A stretch of 38,476 nucleotides of DNA. Source: Actinomycetota bacterium (GTDB taxonomy: Bacteria > Actinomycetota > Acidimicrobiia > Actinomarinales > Actinomarinaceae). The stretch spans positions 1 to 38,476 of the forward strand of contig JAQCEB010000005.1 of the NCBI GenBank assembly GCA_027729925.1, given 5' to 3'. This document shows positions 1 through 9,848 of the stretch, piece by piece; the stretch's first letter is position 1, and each line of letters opens with the position of its first letter. The notes below the pieces were generated by a model, which saw only the letters and a program-made list of their open reading frames with translations, searched no databases and was not told the DNA's origin. The position numbers and the translations under genes were made by a program.

Positions 1-62
1 TCTTTAAATTTACATTAGATAATAATCTTATGCAAGAAAATAGCTAATCTATTTTTCGCGAA

Positions 63-1151
63 CTAAAAATCTACTTTTTGTTCCCAATTTCTATCAGAAT
101 GTCCAAAATGAGAAAATAAAGTATCTTTTGTATAATCAACATCAAGTAAATTTAATCTTTCAATAATTGATCCTGGTTTCATATCAAACTTACTTACAAA
201 ATCTTGCAAAACTTTATCCTCAACTTTTTGAGTATCGAATAAGTTGATGCTTAATTCGTAAGGATCTGATTTACCAATTGCATAACTAACTCTAACTTGA
301 CATTTATCTGCTAATTCATGCATAACTATATTTTTTGCCAAATGTCTTGCTGCATAAGCAGCGGATCTATCAACCTTACTAGGATCCTTACCAGAAAACG
401 CACCACCGCCAACTGGAACTGTTGGACCGTATGCATCAACGACAATTTTTCTTCCGGTTAATCCTGTATCTCCTGCAGGCCCACCTTTAACAAATGATCC
501 AGAAGGATTTAAGTCTAATTTGTAATTAAACTCAATTACTTGACTAACAAGATTTGAAACAGTTTCTTCTAACTCACTAATATTTATGTTTGGTTGATGT
601 TGAGTTGAAACAACAACTTTTATTACTTCTCCACCAGTTGTTACTTGTACTTTTGAATCCAAATCTAAGTTCTCATCCGAATTTTGAACTGCCCATAATT
701 TCTGCTGAATTTGACGAGAATATTCAAAAGTTTTAGGCATAAAATTACTTGTTTCATTACTAGCAAATCCAACCATGATACCTTGGTCTCCAGCTCCTAA
801 ATCTTGATCATCTTCTACTGCTGAGCGAATCTCTTCAGATTGTGGAGTCAGTACATTTAAAATAGAAAGTTTGTTTAAATCAAAATCAAAAAAGCTGGTT
901 TTAATTGTTTTACTAAGAGCTAACTTAACAATGCTGTTAATTTTTTCGTCATCCATTCCAGCTATTTCACTAATTTCTCCTCCAACGACAACAAGTCCAC
1001 CTTCATGGGTTCCTGTCAGAAAAGTCTCAACAGCAACTTTTGATTTTTTATTTGTCTTTAAAGCTTCAGTTAAGACAGAATCCGAAATAAAATCTGCAAT
1101 TTTATCAGGATGTCCTGGCGAAACAGTTTCAGCGGTTGCAATTTTTTCCAT
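63..1151 (-). CDS. metK: S-adenosylmethionine synthetase
   Basis: 362 aa; motifs EKIATAETVSPGHPDKIADFISDSVL, GAGDQGIMVGFA, GGGAFSGKDPSKVDRSAAYAARHLAKN; start abuts the metE stop. Confidence 0.97.
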   Translation of the reverse strand: MEKIATAETVSPGHPDKIADFISDSVLTEALKTNKKSKVAVETFLTGTHEGGLVVVGGEISEIAGMDDEKINSIVKLALSKTIKTSFFDFDLNKLSILNVLTPQSEEIRSAVEDDQDLGAGDQGIMVGFASNETSNFMPKTFEYSRQIQQKLWAVQNSDENLDLDSKVQVTTGGEVIKVVVSTQHQPNINISELEETVSNLVSQVIEFNYKLDLNPSGSFVKGGPAGDTGLTGRKIVVDAYGPTVPVGGGAFSGKDPSKVDRSAAYAARHLAKNIVMHELADKCQVRVSYAIGKSDPYELSINLFDTQKVEDKVLQDFVSKFDMKPGSIIERLNLLDVDYTKDTLFSHFGHSDRNWEQKVDF

Positions 1152-3407
1152 TTATAATTTCTCCTTAGCTTTATTCGTTGCATCAACCATATTAGTTAAG
1201 CTTTCTTTAACTTCTGGCCAGCCTCTTGTTTTAAGACCACAATCTGGGTTAATCCAAATTTTATTCAAGTCTAAGCTATTTATGAGTTCTCCAACCCTAT
1301 TTTCCGCATCAACGCCTTGAAGTACAAGTGGTGAGTGAATGTCGTAAACTCCTGGACCGATAGCTCCTCTGTATTTTTCTTTTAAATTAGGATTTACAAG
1401 TTCCATACCGCTTCTTGAAGCTTCTATTGAAAGCACGTCAACATCTAATGCATTGATTGCATCTAAAATTTCATCAAATTCTGAGTAGCACATGTGTGAA
1501 TGAATTTGAGTAGTAGTTTCAACTCCCGAGGATGCAAGTTTGAAAGAATTTACTGCCCAATCTAAATATTCATCTTTATATTTTGAATTAAGTGGCAAGC
1601 CTTCTCTAATTGCTGGTTCATCGATTTGAATTATTTTTATATTATTTTTTTCAAGGTCAATTACTTCGTCTCTTAAAGCTAATCCAATTTGATAAGCAAC
1701 ATCTTTTTTAGAGATATCATCTCTATAAAAACTCCATTGTAGAATCGTTACTGGACCAGTTAACATTCCTTTCATATTCTTTTTAGTTAAGCTCTGAGCA
1801 AAAACTGACCAATCAACAGTCATTGATTTAGGTCTATGAACATCGCCAAATATAATCGGAGGTTTTACGCACCTACTGCCATAACTTTGGACCCAACCAA
1901 ATTTTGAAAATGCAAAGCCTTCTAGTAGTTCTCCAAAATATTCAACCATGTCATTTCTTTCAGCTTCACCATGAACTAAGACATCGATTCCTAAATTTTC
2001 TTGAAACTCAATAGTTTCAGAAATAATTTGTTTTAAGCCATCATTGTATTCATCAATAGAAATTTCTCCGGATTTAAATTGCTTTCTCAAATTTCTTGTT
2101 TTGAGAGTTTGAGGAAAAGATCCAATAGTTGTTGTTGGTAGCAAAGGTATATTTAACGCTTTGGATTGTTTTTCTAATCTAACTTCTCTATCTTCACTTC
2201 TAATAAAATCTTCATCGGATAATTCAGAAACTCTACTCCTAACACTACTTACAACTCTTCCAACTAGTGCTTTGTCGGCAGTTAATCTTTTGCTTTCATA
2301 TTCCATAATTTCTTTTAAATCATTATTATTTGTTAAAGATGAATTGAGGATTCTTAATTCATCTAGTTTTTCTTCAGCGAAAGATAAAATATTTTTTAAA
2401 TTGATATCAAGACCATCTTCATTTTCAAGACTATACGGTGTATGCAACATTGAACACGAACTAGAAATTGAAAAGTTATCAATTCCTAACCCAATTAAAT
2501 TAGAAATCTTCTCATCAAGATTACTTTTCCATATTGTTCTACCGTTTATTAGTCCTATCACAACGTGTTTTTTTAAGGAAATATTAACTATTTCATCTTG
2601 TGAGAAACCTTCATAACAAAGATCTAGATGTATAGACTCAATATTTGAATCTAATATTTCATCTAAAAAACCTTCATACTTTCCAAAATAACCTAAAAGA
2701 TGTATTTTCAAATTAGATTTTTGAATCAATAATTTAAGAGAACTAAAAGCATCATCATTTACCATATGATTTCCGACACCTACACAACCTTCGTCTAGTA
2801 AGACTTCTTTGAATCCAATTTCTTCAAGCATTCTAAATAACTCAAGATAGGCATTAACAATTTTTTGTAGTTTGTTATCGTCTATTCCTTTTTCTTTAGC
2901 TAGCGTAAGTAAAGTTGCTGGACCAATAATCTTAGGTCTGCAATTAAAATTCTTAGATTTTGCTAAATCTAATTCATATTTAAATCTATAAATAGTAGGT
3001 TGAAAATCAAGAGACCAATCAATTTCTGGGACTAGATAGTGATAATTTGTATCAAACCATTTGGTCATATCAAGTGGGGGTTCGTCTTTTTCATTAACCT
3101 TTCCACCTCTTGATGCTTTAAAATATGTTTCTAGATTTTCATGATTTGTATAACCAAATCGTTTTTGGGGAATTCCAAGATGAGTTACAGTGTCAAGAAC
3201 TTGATCATAAAATGAAAAATCTCCAGCTAAAACAGTATCTGCACCATTCTTAGATTGAGTTTCCCAATTATTAGTGATCAGATTGTCAGATACCTCAAAA
3301 ACATCTTTGAGCGTTGAATCCCCTCTCCAATACTTTTCTACAATCCACTTGTATTCTCTATTCTTTCCAACTCTTGGGTATCCAATAATATTTATTTTAT
3401 TCGTCAT
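1152..3407 (-). CDS. metE: Cobalamin-independent methionine synthase (5-methyltetrahydropteroyltriglutamate-homocysteine methyltransferase)
   Basis: 751 aa; N-terminal IIGYPRVGKNREYKW; Zn-site motifs HSHMCYSEF and NPDCGLKTRGW. Confidence 0.97.
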   Translation of the reverse strand: MTNKINIIGYPRVGKNREYKWIVEKYWRGDSTLKDVFEVSDNLITNNWETQSKNGADTVLAGDFSFYDQVLDTVTHLGIPQKRFGYTNHENLETYFKASRGGKVNEKDEPPLDMTKWFDTNYHYLVPEIDWSLDFQPTIYRFKYELDLAKSKNFNCRPKIIGPATLLTLAKEKGIDDNKLQKIVNAYLELFRMLEEIGFKEVLLDEGCVGVGNHMVNDDAFSSLKLLIQKSNLKIHLLGYFGKYEGFLDEILDSNIESIHLDLCYEGFSQDEIVNISLKKHVVIGLINGRTIWKSNLDEKISNLIGLGIDNFSISSSCSMLHTPYSLENEDGLDINLKNILSFAEEKLDELRILNSSLTNNNDLKEIMEYESKRLTADKALVGRVVSSVRSRVSELSDEDFIRSEDREVRLEKQSKALNIPLLPTTTIGSFPQTLKTRNLRKQFKSGEISIDEYNDGLKQIISETIEFQENLGIDVLVHGEAERNDMVEYFGELLEGFAFSKFGWVQSYGSRCVKPPIIFGDVHRPKSMTVDWSVFAQSLTKKNMKGMLTGPVTILQWSFYRDDISKKDVAYQIGLALRDEVIDLEKNNIKIIQIDEPAIREGLPLNSKYKDEYLDWAVNSFKLASSGVETTTQIHSHMCYSEFDEILDAINALDVDVLSIEASRSGMELVNPNLKEKYRGAIGPGVYDIHSPLVLQGVDAENRVGELINSLDLNKIWINPDCGLKTRGWPEVKESLTNMVDATNKAKEKL

Positions 3408-3418
3408 TTAGCCTTCTT

Positions 3419-4288
3419 TCATTTTTTAAATTTTTCATCTAGATTTTTATAAATTTCTTTAAAGGCTTTATATCTATTAAGTGTATAAAAATGAAGTCCA
3501 TCTACATTTTCTTCAATGAGTTCATTACACATTTCTGTTATATATTTAATTCCAAAAGATCTTTCTTGATCTTTTGAATTACATTGTTGAAAACCTTCAT
3601 GTAGCTTTTTAGGTAGTTTTATATCGCAAATTTTTGCAAATCTGATAGCTTGCTCATAACTTATTAAGGGCATAATGCCTGCATAGGTTGGAACGTAATT
3701 ATCAAGAACTTGTATTTTCTTTCTAAAATTTAAATATTCTTGAGAGTCAAAAAATAATTGAGTTGCTGAAAACAAACCTCCTTGGTCGACTTTTATTTTA
3801 TATGTTGAAATCGTTTGATAAATATCATCATCTTCAGGATGGCCTGTGGGAAAAGTTCCAAAACCTATTTTATCAATATTATTTTGTTTTAAATATGCAA
3901 TTAAATCACTTGCATATTCAAATTCACTATTCGTGCTTTCTAAATCATCAATATCCATTAAAAATTCATCTCTCGGACAATCTCCCCTTACAACCAAAAA
4001 TGAATCAATTCTATTTTCTAAATATGTATTAATAATTTTATCTACATCAGTTTTGTCTTTATCGCAACTAGTAATGTGAGCAACTATCTCTGAACGAGAA
4101 AATTTCCTAAAAATTTCAACAGCCCTAATTATTTCTCTATTCTTAGAAAATCCTGCACCATCAGTAAAGGATACAAATGCGGGATCAAAATCTGATAATT
4201 CTATTACTGATTTTTCAAATGATTCATACTCCCTCTCATTTCTAGGAGGGAAAAACTCAAATGATAACTCTAAATTTCTTCCAAACAT
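3419..4288 (-). CDS. metF: Methylenetetrahydrofolate reductase
   Basis: 289 aa; EFFPP, VRGDCPRDE, FPTGHPE and ATQLFFD motifs; first gene of the metF-metE-metK run. Confidence 0.9.
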   Translation of the reverse strand: MFGRNLELSFEFFPPRNEREYESFEKSVIELSDFDPAFVSFTDGAGFSKNREIIRAVEIFRKFSRSEIVAHITSCDKDKTDVDKIINTYLENRIDSFLVVRGDCPRDEFLMDIDDLESTNSEFEYASDLIAYLKQNNIDKIGFGTFPTGHPEDDDIYQTISTYKIKVDQGGLFSATQLFFDSQEYLNFRKKIQVLDNYVPTYAGIMPLISYEQAIRFAKICDIKLPKKLHEGFQQCNSKDQERSFGIKYITEMCNELIEENVDGLHFYTLNRYKAFKEIYKNLDEKFKK

Positions 4289-4299
4289 AATTTAAACTC

Positions 4300-4393
4300 A
4301 TTTTGAAGAAAGGCTATTTTTTGCAGAATGCCACATTAACTTAGCACCTTGGATAGCCTTCCAGGTTGCTGAGGACTTAACCTCTCAAAATGT
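4300..4393 (-). promoter_or_regulatory. SAM riboswitch, SAM-I/SAM-IV superfamily-like, upstream of metF
   Basis: Reverse-complement core CAGCAACCTGGAAGGCTATCCAAGGTGCTAA matches the conserved GCAACCU...AGGUGCUAA core. P1 ATTTTGA(4392-4386)/TCAAAAT(4306-4300); P2 GAGG-TTAAGT-CCTC (4384-4371); the P3 loop AGGCTAT (4359-4353) is perfectly complementary to downstream ATAGCCT (4317-4311), giving a pseudoknot. Confidence 0.85.
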
Positions 4394-4459
4394 AATTTAA
4401 TATTAGTTACCTAAATTAATTATTCAATTTACATAAATAATTATTTCTTTTACTAATCT

Positions 4460-5641
4460 TTGTTTGTGATTAAAGAAATTAAAAACATTTCAAGTCTCTT
4501 AATTTCAGTTGGATTTTCGTCAATAGGTTTTATTGCTGCAGTTACTGTAACCGCTTTAGCTGCTCGAGAAGTTTCAGATAATCCACTATTTGTTGGCTTT
4601 CCTAATGCTCTAGGTGTAGGTGGTGGCGTACTTGGGACTCAAATTTATTATTTTTTATCAAAGAAATACTCTCGTTATGTTGCATTATCAATAACTTTTT
4701 TTGTTGGGGGGTTAGGAGGCTTGATTTCACTTTACAGTCTAATATTAGACTCATTCCTTCTACTTCTGGTAGGTGCTTTCATATTAGGTATTGGTCATTC
4801 GGCTACTTTACAAACTAGATACGCAGCATCATTTGTTTCAAGCGAAAAATTTAAAGCCACATCTCTAGCTTTAGCAGTTTGGTTTTCAGTTTTTGGATCG
4901 GTTTTTGGTCCAAGATTAGTTGGTACTTACTCAGATTTTTTTGATAGCCTTTATGGATCAGATTTGATTGTTGGATATATAATTGCAATGTTTGGAATGT
5001 CACTAGCTGGATTAGCAATAATGTCATTTACCTCTAAAAAAAGCATACTTAGACAAGTTCAAATAAAAGAGACATTCAAACCAGAAGACTCTTCTAGTCA
5101 TAAAGAAGGAAATTTGTTGACCTTACTCCTAGTACTTAACCACTTTGTAATGGTTGTTGTTATGTCGGCAACTCCACTGCATATCAAAGACATAGGAGAA
5201 AGTGTTCAGTTGGTCGGAGTAATTATAAGTTACCACACGCTTGGAATGTTTCTATTATCTCCTATTTTAGGAAAGCTCGTTGATAGAAATGGTTATAGAA
5301 ATTTTACTTTTATTGGTTCGGGAATATTACTTTTGAGTTGCTGTTTAACTTTTTTGAACTCAAGTCCTCTATTTTTAAAAATAGGCCTATATCTGTTAGG
5401 TTTAGGTTGGAATTTTAATTATGTAGCTTTAAGCGATGCTATTTCTAAATTTACAATTAAATATAAAACACCCCTTAATATAAAAAGCGATTCTTTTGTT
5501 TTCGTTGGGAGCTTTGTTGCGCACTCCACCCTTGGCTTAAGTTATATAGTAATTGGATATAAAGGATTGTCTCTTATAGGAATAATCGTAAGTATATATT
5601 TATTACTTAATTTAAAAAAGCTCTCAAAAATTGCTATCTAA
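4460..5641 (+). CDS. MFS transporter
   Basis: 393 aa polytopic protein, TTG start; MFS-like LVDRNGYR loop in the second half. Confidence 0.8.
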   Translation: MFVIKEIKNISSLLISVGFSSIGFIAAVTVTALAAREVSDNPLFVGFPNALGVGGGVLGTQIYYFLSKKYSRYVALSITFFVGGLGGLISLYSLILDSFLLLLVGAFILGIGHSATLQTRYAASFVSSEKFKATSLALAVWFSVFGSVFGPRLVGTYSDFFDSLYGSDLIVGYIIAMFGMSLAGLAIMSFTSKKSILRQVQIKETFKPEDSSSHKEGNLLTLLLVLNHFVMVVVMSATPLHIKDIGESVQLVGVIISYHTLGMFLLSPILGKLVDRNGYRNFTFIGSGILLLSCCLTFLNSSPLFLKIGLYLLGLGWNFNYVALSDAISKFTIKYKTPLNIKSDSFVFVGSFVAHSTLGLSYIVIGYKGLSLIGIIVSIYLLLNLKKLSKIAI

Positions 5642-6246
5642 TGAACACAAAACCTTTTACAAAAAAAGAACTTTATTTAATTTCGAAAGATAAAAATTTA
5701 GCAAAAATTATAAGAAAAAACGGATCAATAAGTTTTTCAAGAAAAAAACAAGACCCTTTTAATAATTTGATAGGGATAATAATTTCACAATTTATTTCAA
5801 CCAAGGCAGCAGATGGCATTAAAAATAATATCTTAAATTTATTTAATAAAAAGCAGTTTGAAATAAATTCATTTAAGAATTTGAACGTAAACGAAATAAA
5901 AGCACTTGGATTGAGCACAAATAAAGCGAGATCTGTTAAAGAAGTTACGAATTATTTTTTGCATCATAAAGTTATAGAAAGAATCTATACACTTGATCAA
6001 AAAGAAAGAGAGGCTGAATTATTAAAACTATTTGGTATAGGTAGATGGAGTGTAGAAATGTTCGAAATGTTTGCTGTTAGAAATATAAATGTTTTTTCTT
6101 CAGGTGATGCTGCTCTTAGGTCAGTAATGATTGAAACTAATATGGTTCAAAAAAACGCAAATTTAAATGATTTTGAAAATTATTCAAAAATCTGGAGTCC
6201 ATTTAAAACAATCGCTTCTTTACACTTGTGGAAGTCTATTGACTAA
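5641..6246 (+). CDS. HhH-GPD superfamily DNA glycosylase (AlkA/3-methyladenine glycosylase-like)
   Basis: 201 aa; LFGIGRWSVEMFEMF helix-hairpin-helix followed by VFSSGDAALR with the catalytic Asp; QFISTKAA. Confidence 0.8.
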   Translation: MNTKPFTKKELYLISKDKNLAKIIRKNGSISFSRKKQDPFNNLIGIIISQFISTKAADGIKNNILNLFNKKQFEINSFKNLNVNEIKALGLSTNKARSVKEVTNYFLHHKVIERIYTLDQKEREAELLKLFGIGRWSVEMFEMFAVRNINVFSSGDAALRSVMIETNMVQKNANLNDFENYSKIWSPFKTIASLHLWKSID

Positions 6247-7517
6247 TTTTTTATTTTTAGGAGTACATCTTTAACAGGGTGTGGAATTGGTGTAGGTCTA
6301 ATATTCAATTCACTTTCAATTTCAAAATTTGGATATGTTTGCACAAATTTATAAACTACATTTTTGAATATATAACTTGCAAGAAATTTACCTAAACATG
6401 TGTGCGCACCTCCAGCAAAAGGAAAATATGATTCATTGTTTTGTTCAACATCAATAAATCTTTTTGGGTCAAATTTCTCAGGATTACTCCAATATCTTTC
6501 ATCGTGATGAAGAAGTAAAGGACTAACTGCAATATATTGATCTTTAAGTACTGAGTAATTTTCAACAGTAGTTTCTTCAACAGCACAACGAAGTGAAAAT
6601 GGAACTGGTGGGTATAACCTAATTGATTCTTTAAAAATAGATTCAGCAAATAGTCCATTCTTAAGGTCAGCAATTTTTAACACATCAGTGTTCTGTGCTT
6701 CATTTCTTAATTCTTCAACAAGAAAACTTTCCTTAGCAAGGTTATATATTGAGTTAGTTAAAGTAATAGTAGTTGTATCGTGAGCAGCTAATAATAAAAA
6801 AATCATGTGCTCTGCAATTTCAAAATTTGATAAACCGGAGACTTCTTTATTTGTTAATACAAGTTCTTCAAAAATTGTATTTTTTTCTTTTTGTACAACC
6901 TCCATTGCTTTTTTTTCAAAATAATTAAGTAAATATTTTCTTGCCTTTAAGCCTTTTTTTAATTTTGTAAATGGTAAAGGTGATCTAACAACTGAAGTAG
7001 CAGAAGAAATAGAATCGCTAAACATTTTATTTAATAAATGTGAATCTTCATTGTTAACATTTTGAAAAAATAAATCTAAAGAGATATCGAACATTAGCTG
7101 TTTGATAGAAGAGTATAAATATAATTCTTTCCGAGTTTTTAAGTTTTCTAACCAGTCATCAATCGAGTCTTGAATTATATATAAATAATTTTCTATAGCA
7201 TCATGTCGAAATGACTCTTGTAGTAAAGATCTATGATATTTATGATCTTCAAAATCACGAAGCATTACTCCGTTTTCAAATGTTTTACCTAACGAAAACT
7301 CCCAACCTTTTTTAGAAGAAAAAATATTGTTTTTGTCTAAGAAAATTTCCTTGGTGGAATTTGGGGTTAAAAAAGTCAATACTCTTTCATTTAGCAAAGA
7401 TATTTGAAAAACATCGCCATATTTTTTTTGAACTTTTTTAGTTAATTTAAGAGCATTATTTTGAAACTGAACTGAGTGACCAATATAAGGCAAGCTAGGT
7501 ACAACTGGTGCTTTCAT
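6243..7517 (-). CDS. Cytochrome P450
   Basis: 424 aa; I-helix AAHDTTT, ExxR (KESIRLYPP), heme loop FPFAGGAHTCLGKFLA. Confidence 0.95.
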   Translation of the reverse strand: MKAPVVPSLPYIGHSVQFQNNALKLTKKVQKKYGDVFQISLLNERVLTFLTPNSTKEIFLDKNNIFSSKKGWEFSLGKTFENGVMLRDFEDHKYHRSLLQESFRHDAIENYLYIIQDSIDDWLENLKTRKELYLYSSIKQLMFDISLDLFFQNVNNEDSHLLNKMFSDSISSATSVVRSPLPFTKLKKGLKARKYLLNYFEKKAMEVVQKEKNTIFEELVLTNKEVSGLSNFEIAEHMIFLLLAAHDTTTITLTNSIYNLAKESFLVEELRNEAQNTDVLKIADLKNGLFAESIFKESIRLYPPVPFSLRCAVEETTVENYSVLKDQYIAVSPLLLHHDERYWSNPEKFDPKRFIDVEQNNESYFPFAGGAHTCLGKFLASYIFKNVVYKFVQTYPNFEIESELNIRPTPIPHPVKDVLLKIKN

Positions 7518-7562
7518 ATTTTAATAATACATAATTGATGAACCGGATAAAACTTAATTTAT

Positions 7563-8390
7563 TTATAGCTCTATCTTTAATAAATCTGTGCCAAGAGTAA
7601 CTTCACCCTTATAGAATTCTTGGATTTTATTTAAAACTACTTTTTCATCAAATACTGGTGGAACAAAGTGATTTAAAATAAGTTTTTTTACACTAGCTTT
7701 ACTGGCTAACTTTCCCACTTGTTCAGGGGTTGAATGATACGCTTTAACATTCTCTAATGTTTCTTTAGACATTCTTTCTGGATGAAAAGTTAATCCCGCA
7801 TAAAGTTCATGAATTAATAAATCTACATTGTTAGATGCATCTTCCAAATTTTTTGAATATGAAGTGTCTCCCGAATAAACAAAAGTTTTTGTTTTATTAA
7901 TTGTTATTTTATAACCAAAAGCTGGCTCTACAGGTAAGTGATTAACTTCAATTGGTGTTATCTCAATGTCATTTATATAAATTAAAGATTTTGTATCTAT
8001 TTCAAAAATCTCATATGTAAGACCGTCCATATTTGGTCTTGCCTCCCAATCTTTTCTTAAATTTAGCTCCTGCTTATATGCCTCTAAAATTGTTTCGAAA
8101 TATTTTTTAATACCTTTAGGACCATATATTTTAAATGGAATATCTCTTCCTGTGTGCCATCCAGATATAAACAATTGGTAAAGATCAACAATATGATCAG
8201 AGTGCAAATGTGTTATAAGTATAAAATCAATTTCAGATGGTAAAATAGAGCACTCACTAAGCCTTTGCGTAACACCTGATCCTGCATCTATTAAAAAATT
8301 TAAATTTTCTGAACTAATCAAAGTGCTGGGGCCAAATCTTTCATGACTTGGTGCTGGACACCCTGTACCAAGTAATATAATCTCGCTCAA
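7563..8390 (-). CDS. MBL-fold metallohydrolase (RNase Z/arylsulfatase-like)
   Basis: 275 aa; LITHLHSDHIVDLYQL, YSGDTSYS, ILNHFVPP. Confidence 0.85.
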   Translation of the reverse strand: MSEIILLGTGCPAPSHERFGPSTLISSENLNFLIDAGSGVTQRLSECSILPSEIDFILITHLHSDHIVDLYQLFISGWHTGRDIPFKIYGPKGIKKYFETILEAYKQELNLRKDWEARPNMDGLTYEIFEIDTKSLIYINDIEITPIEVNHLPVEPAFGYKITINKTKTFVYSGDTSYSKNLEDASNNVDLLIHELYAGLTFHPERMSKETLENVKAYHSTPEQVGKLASKASVKKLILNHFVPPVFDEKVVLNKIQEFYKGEVTLGTDLLKIEL

Positions 8391-9250
8391 TTTATTTCTC
8401 CAACTGATAATGAAGACAGCACAATTAATGGTCTTGCTCCAAGGCTTATTTGCTTTATACTATCTTCAATATTTTCTATATATCTAAATAGTTTTTTATC
8501 AAATTTTTTATTTTCCATAAGAGCAAATGAAAAATATTTAAGAGTTTGCACTATCAAAAAGTTTAAAGAAATATTTTCCTCTTCCGGTAATTTCTTAATA
8601 ATATCTTTACAAATTTCAATTAACCTAACAAAACAAGCCAATTGAACATAGTGATCATCTAATTCATCATTAAGTTGTTGAAGTAAATTTTTTAACTCCT
8701 TTAATTCTTCATTTAAATTCTTTTTAGTAAATATTTCATTGTCATAAAAAGTTAAAAGATCATCTTCTGAAAAATCATATTTTATTTCTATATCCGAATT
8801 TAAAAATAAAGTCCTACACCGACTTTTTATAGTCGTTAAGATAAAATTTTCAGTTTCTGCTTTTCCGTGAGACCAAAAATTTCCGGAGGATAAAATAATA
8901 AAAATACTTGAACTAGATGGCTCTTCAATAGTTTTTAGAAGAGCATTGGAGGCTTCCTCTGTAAGAGATTTAAATGGAGGAATAATAATTATTTTGTACT
9001 TTCCTTCTATCGGAACTAAAGAATCATTACTTATAATATCTCTTATGTCCTCTATTCCAATAGTATTCAAATTTTCTGATTCAATTAACCTAATATCTGG
9101 ATGTTGAATTTTTTCTAAATTCTGAAACAAAATTAAACTAGAAAATTTCTGTGCTTGGTCAATTAAATAATTTGCTGAGTTGGAATAGAGTAAATAGGCA
9201 TGGAAAGGTTTTTTTGCCTCTTGCAATAATTGATTATTAAGAATTGTCAA
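8387..9250 (-). CDS. holB: DNA polymerase III delta' subunit
   Basis: 287 aa; EEASNALLKTIEEPSSSSIFIILSS, TTIKSRCRTL; adjacent to tmk. Confidence 0.85.
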   Translation of the reverse strand: MTILNNQLLQEAKKPFHAYLLYSNSANYLIDQAQKFSSLILFQNLEKIQHPDIRLIESENLNTIGIEDIRDIISNDSLVPIEGKYKIIIIPPFKSLTEEASNALLKTIEEPSSSSIFIILSSGNFWSHGKAETENFILTTIKSRCRTLFLNSDIEIKYDFSEDDLLTFYDNEIFTKKNLNEELKELKNLLQQLNDELDDHYVQLACFVRLIEICKDIIKKLPEEENISLNFLIVQTLKYFSFALMENKKFDKKLFRYIENIEDSIKQISLGARPLIVLSSLSVGEIN

Positions 9251-9848
9251 AATTTAACCAGAAATTAATTTCAGATAAATTATGTTCAATTGAAGATTCG
9301 CCATTAAGAATAAGAAAATTATCACTATTTTTGTTTGCTATTTCAAGATAACCTTCTCTTACTTTTTCAAAAAATTCAAGTCTATCTGAACCAATTCTGT
9401 CCGCTAAAGATTGTCTTTTTAGTGCAATCTCTGGGTTAATATCCAACAAAATAACTTTATGTGGCCAAAATGAATTTATTGCTAAGTCATTTAATTGAAA
9501 AATCTTTTCAAAGCCGAGTCCTCTACCAACACCTTGGTATGCAACAGAAGAATATGCTGATCTATCAGAAATAATTTTTATATTTTTATTAATACTTGGT
9601 TGAACAACTTCATTTATTAACTGCGATCTTTGAGCTGCAAACAATAAAGCTTCTGTAAATTCAGAGACTACATAATCATGGCTTAATAATAAATTTCTTA
9701 TACCTTCACCAACTTTAGTTCCCCCTGGTTCTCGTACTAAAATATTCTCAACACCAGACTCACTTAGTTGTACAGAAAGTTTTTCAGCAAGAGTGGATTT
9801 ACCACAACCGTCAATTCCTTCAAAAGCTATGTAATCATTTTTCATCAT
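9237..9848 (-). CDS. tmk: Thymidylate kinase
   Basis: 203 aa; FEGIDGCGKSTLAEKL P-loop, REPGGT, DRSAYSSVAYQG. Confidence 0.96.
   Translation of the reverse strand: MMKNDYIAFEGIDGCGKSTLAEKLSVQLSESGVENILVREPGGTKVGEGIRNLLLSHDYVVSEFTEALLFAAQRSQLINEVVQPSINKNIKIISDRSAYSSVAYQGVGRGLGFEKIFQLNDLAINSFWPHKVILLDINPEIALKRQSLADRIGSDRLEFFEKVREGYLEIANKNSDNFLILNGESSIEHNLSEINFWLNFDNS

Noticed and set aside
1-62. Possible gene or terminator downstream of metK at the left edge
   Set aside because: Only 62 nt, no convincing start codon, hairpin or T-tract.
871-1320. ORF of 149 aa on + strand
   Set aside because: Antisense to metK/metE; low-complexity shadow translation without family features.
2161-2616. ORF of 151 aa on + strand
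   Set aside because: Antisense shadow of metE, Ser/Leu-rich.
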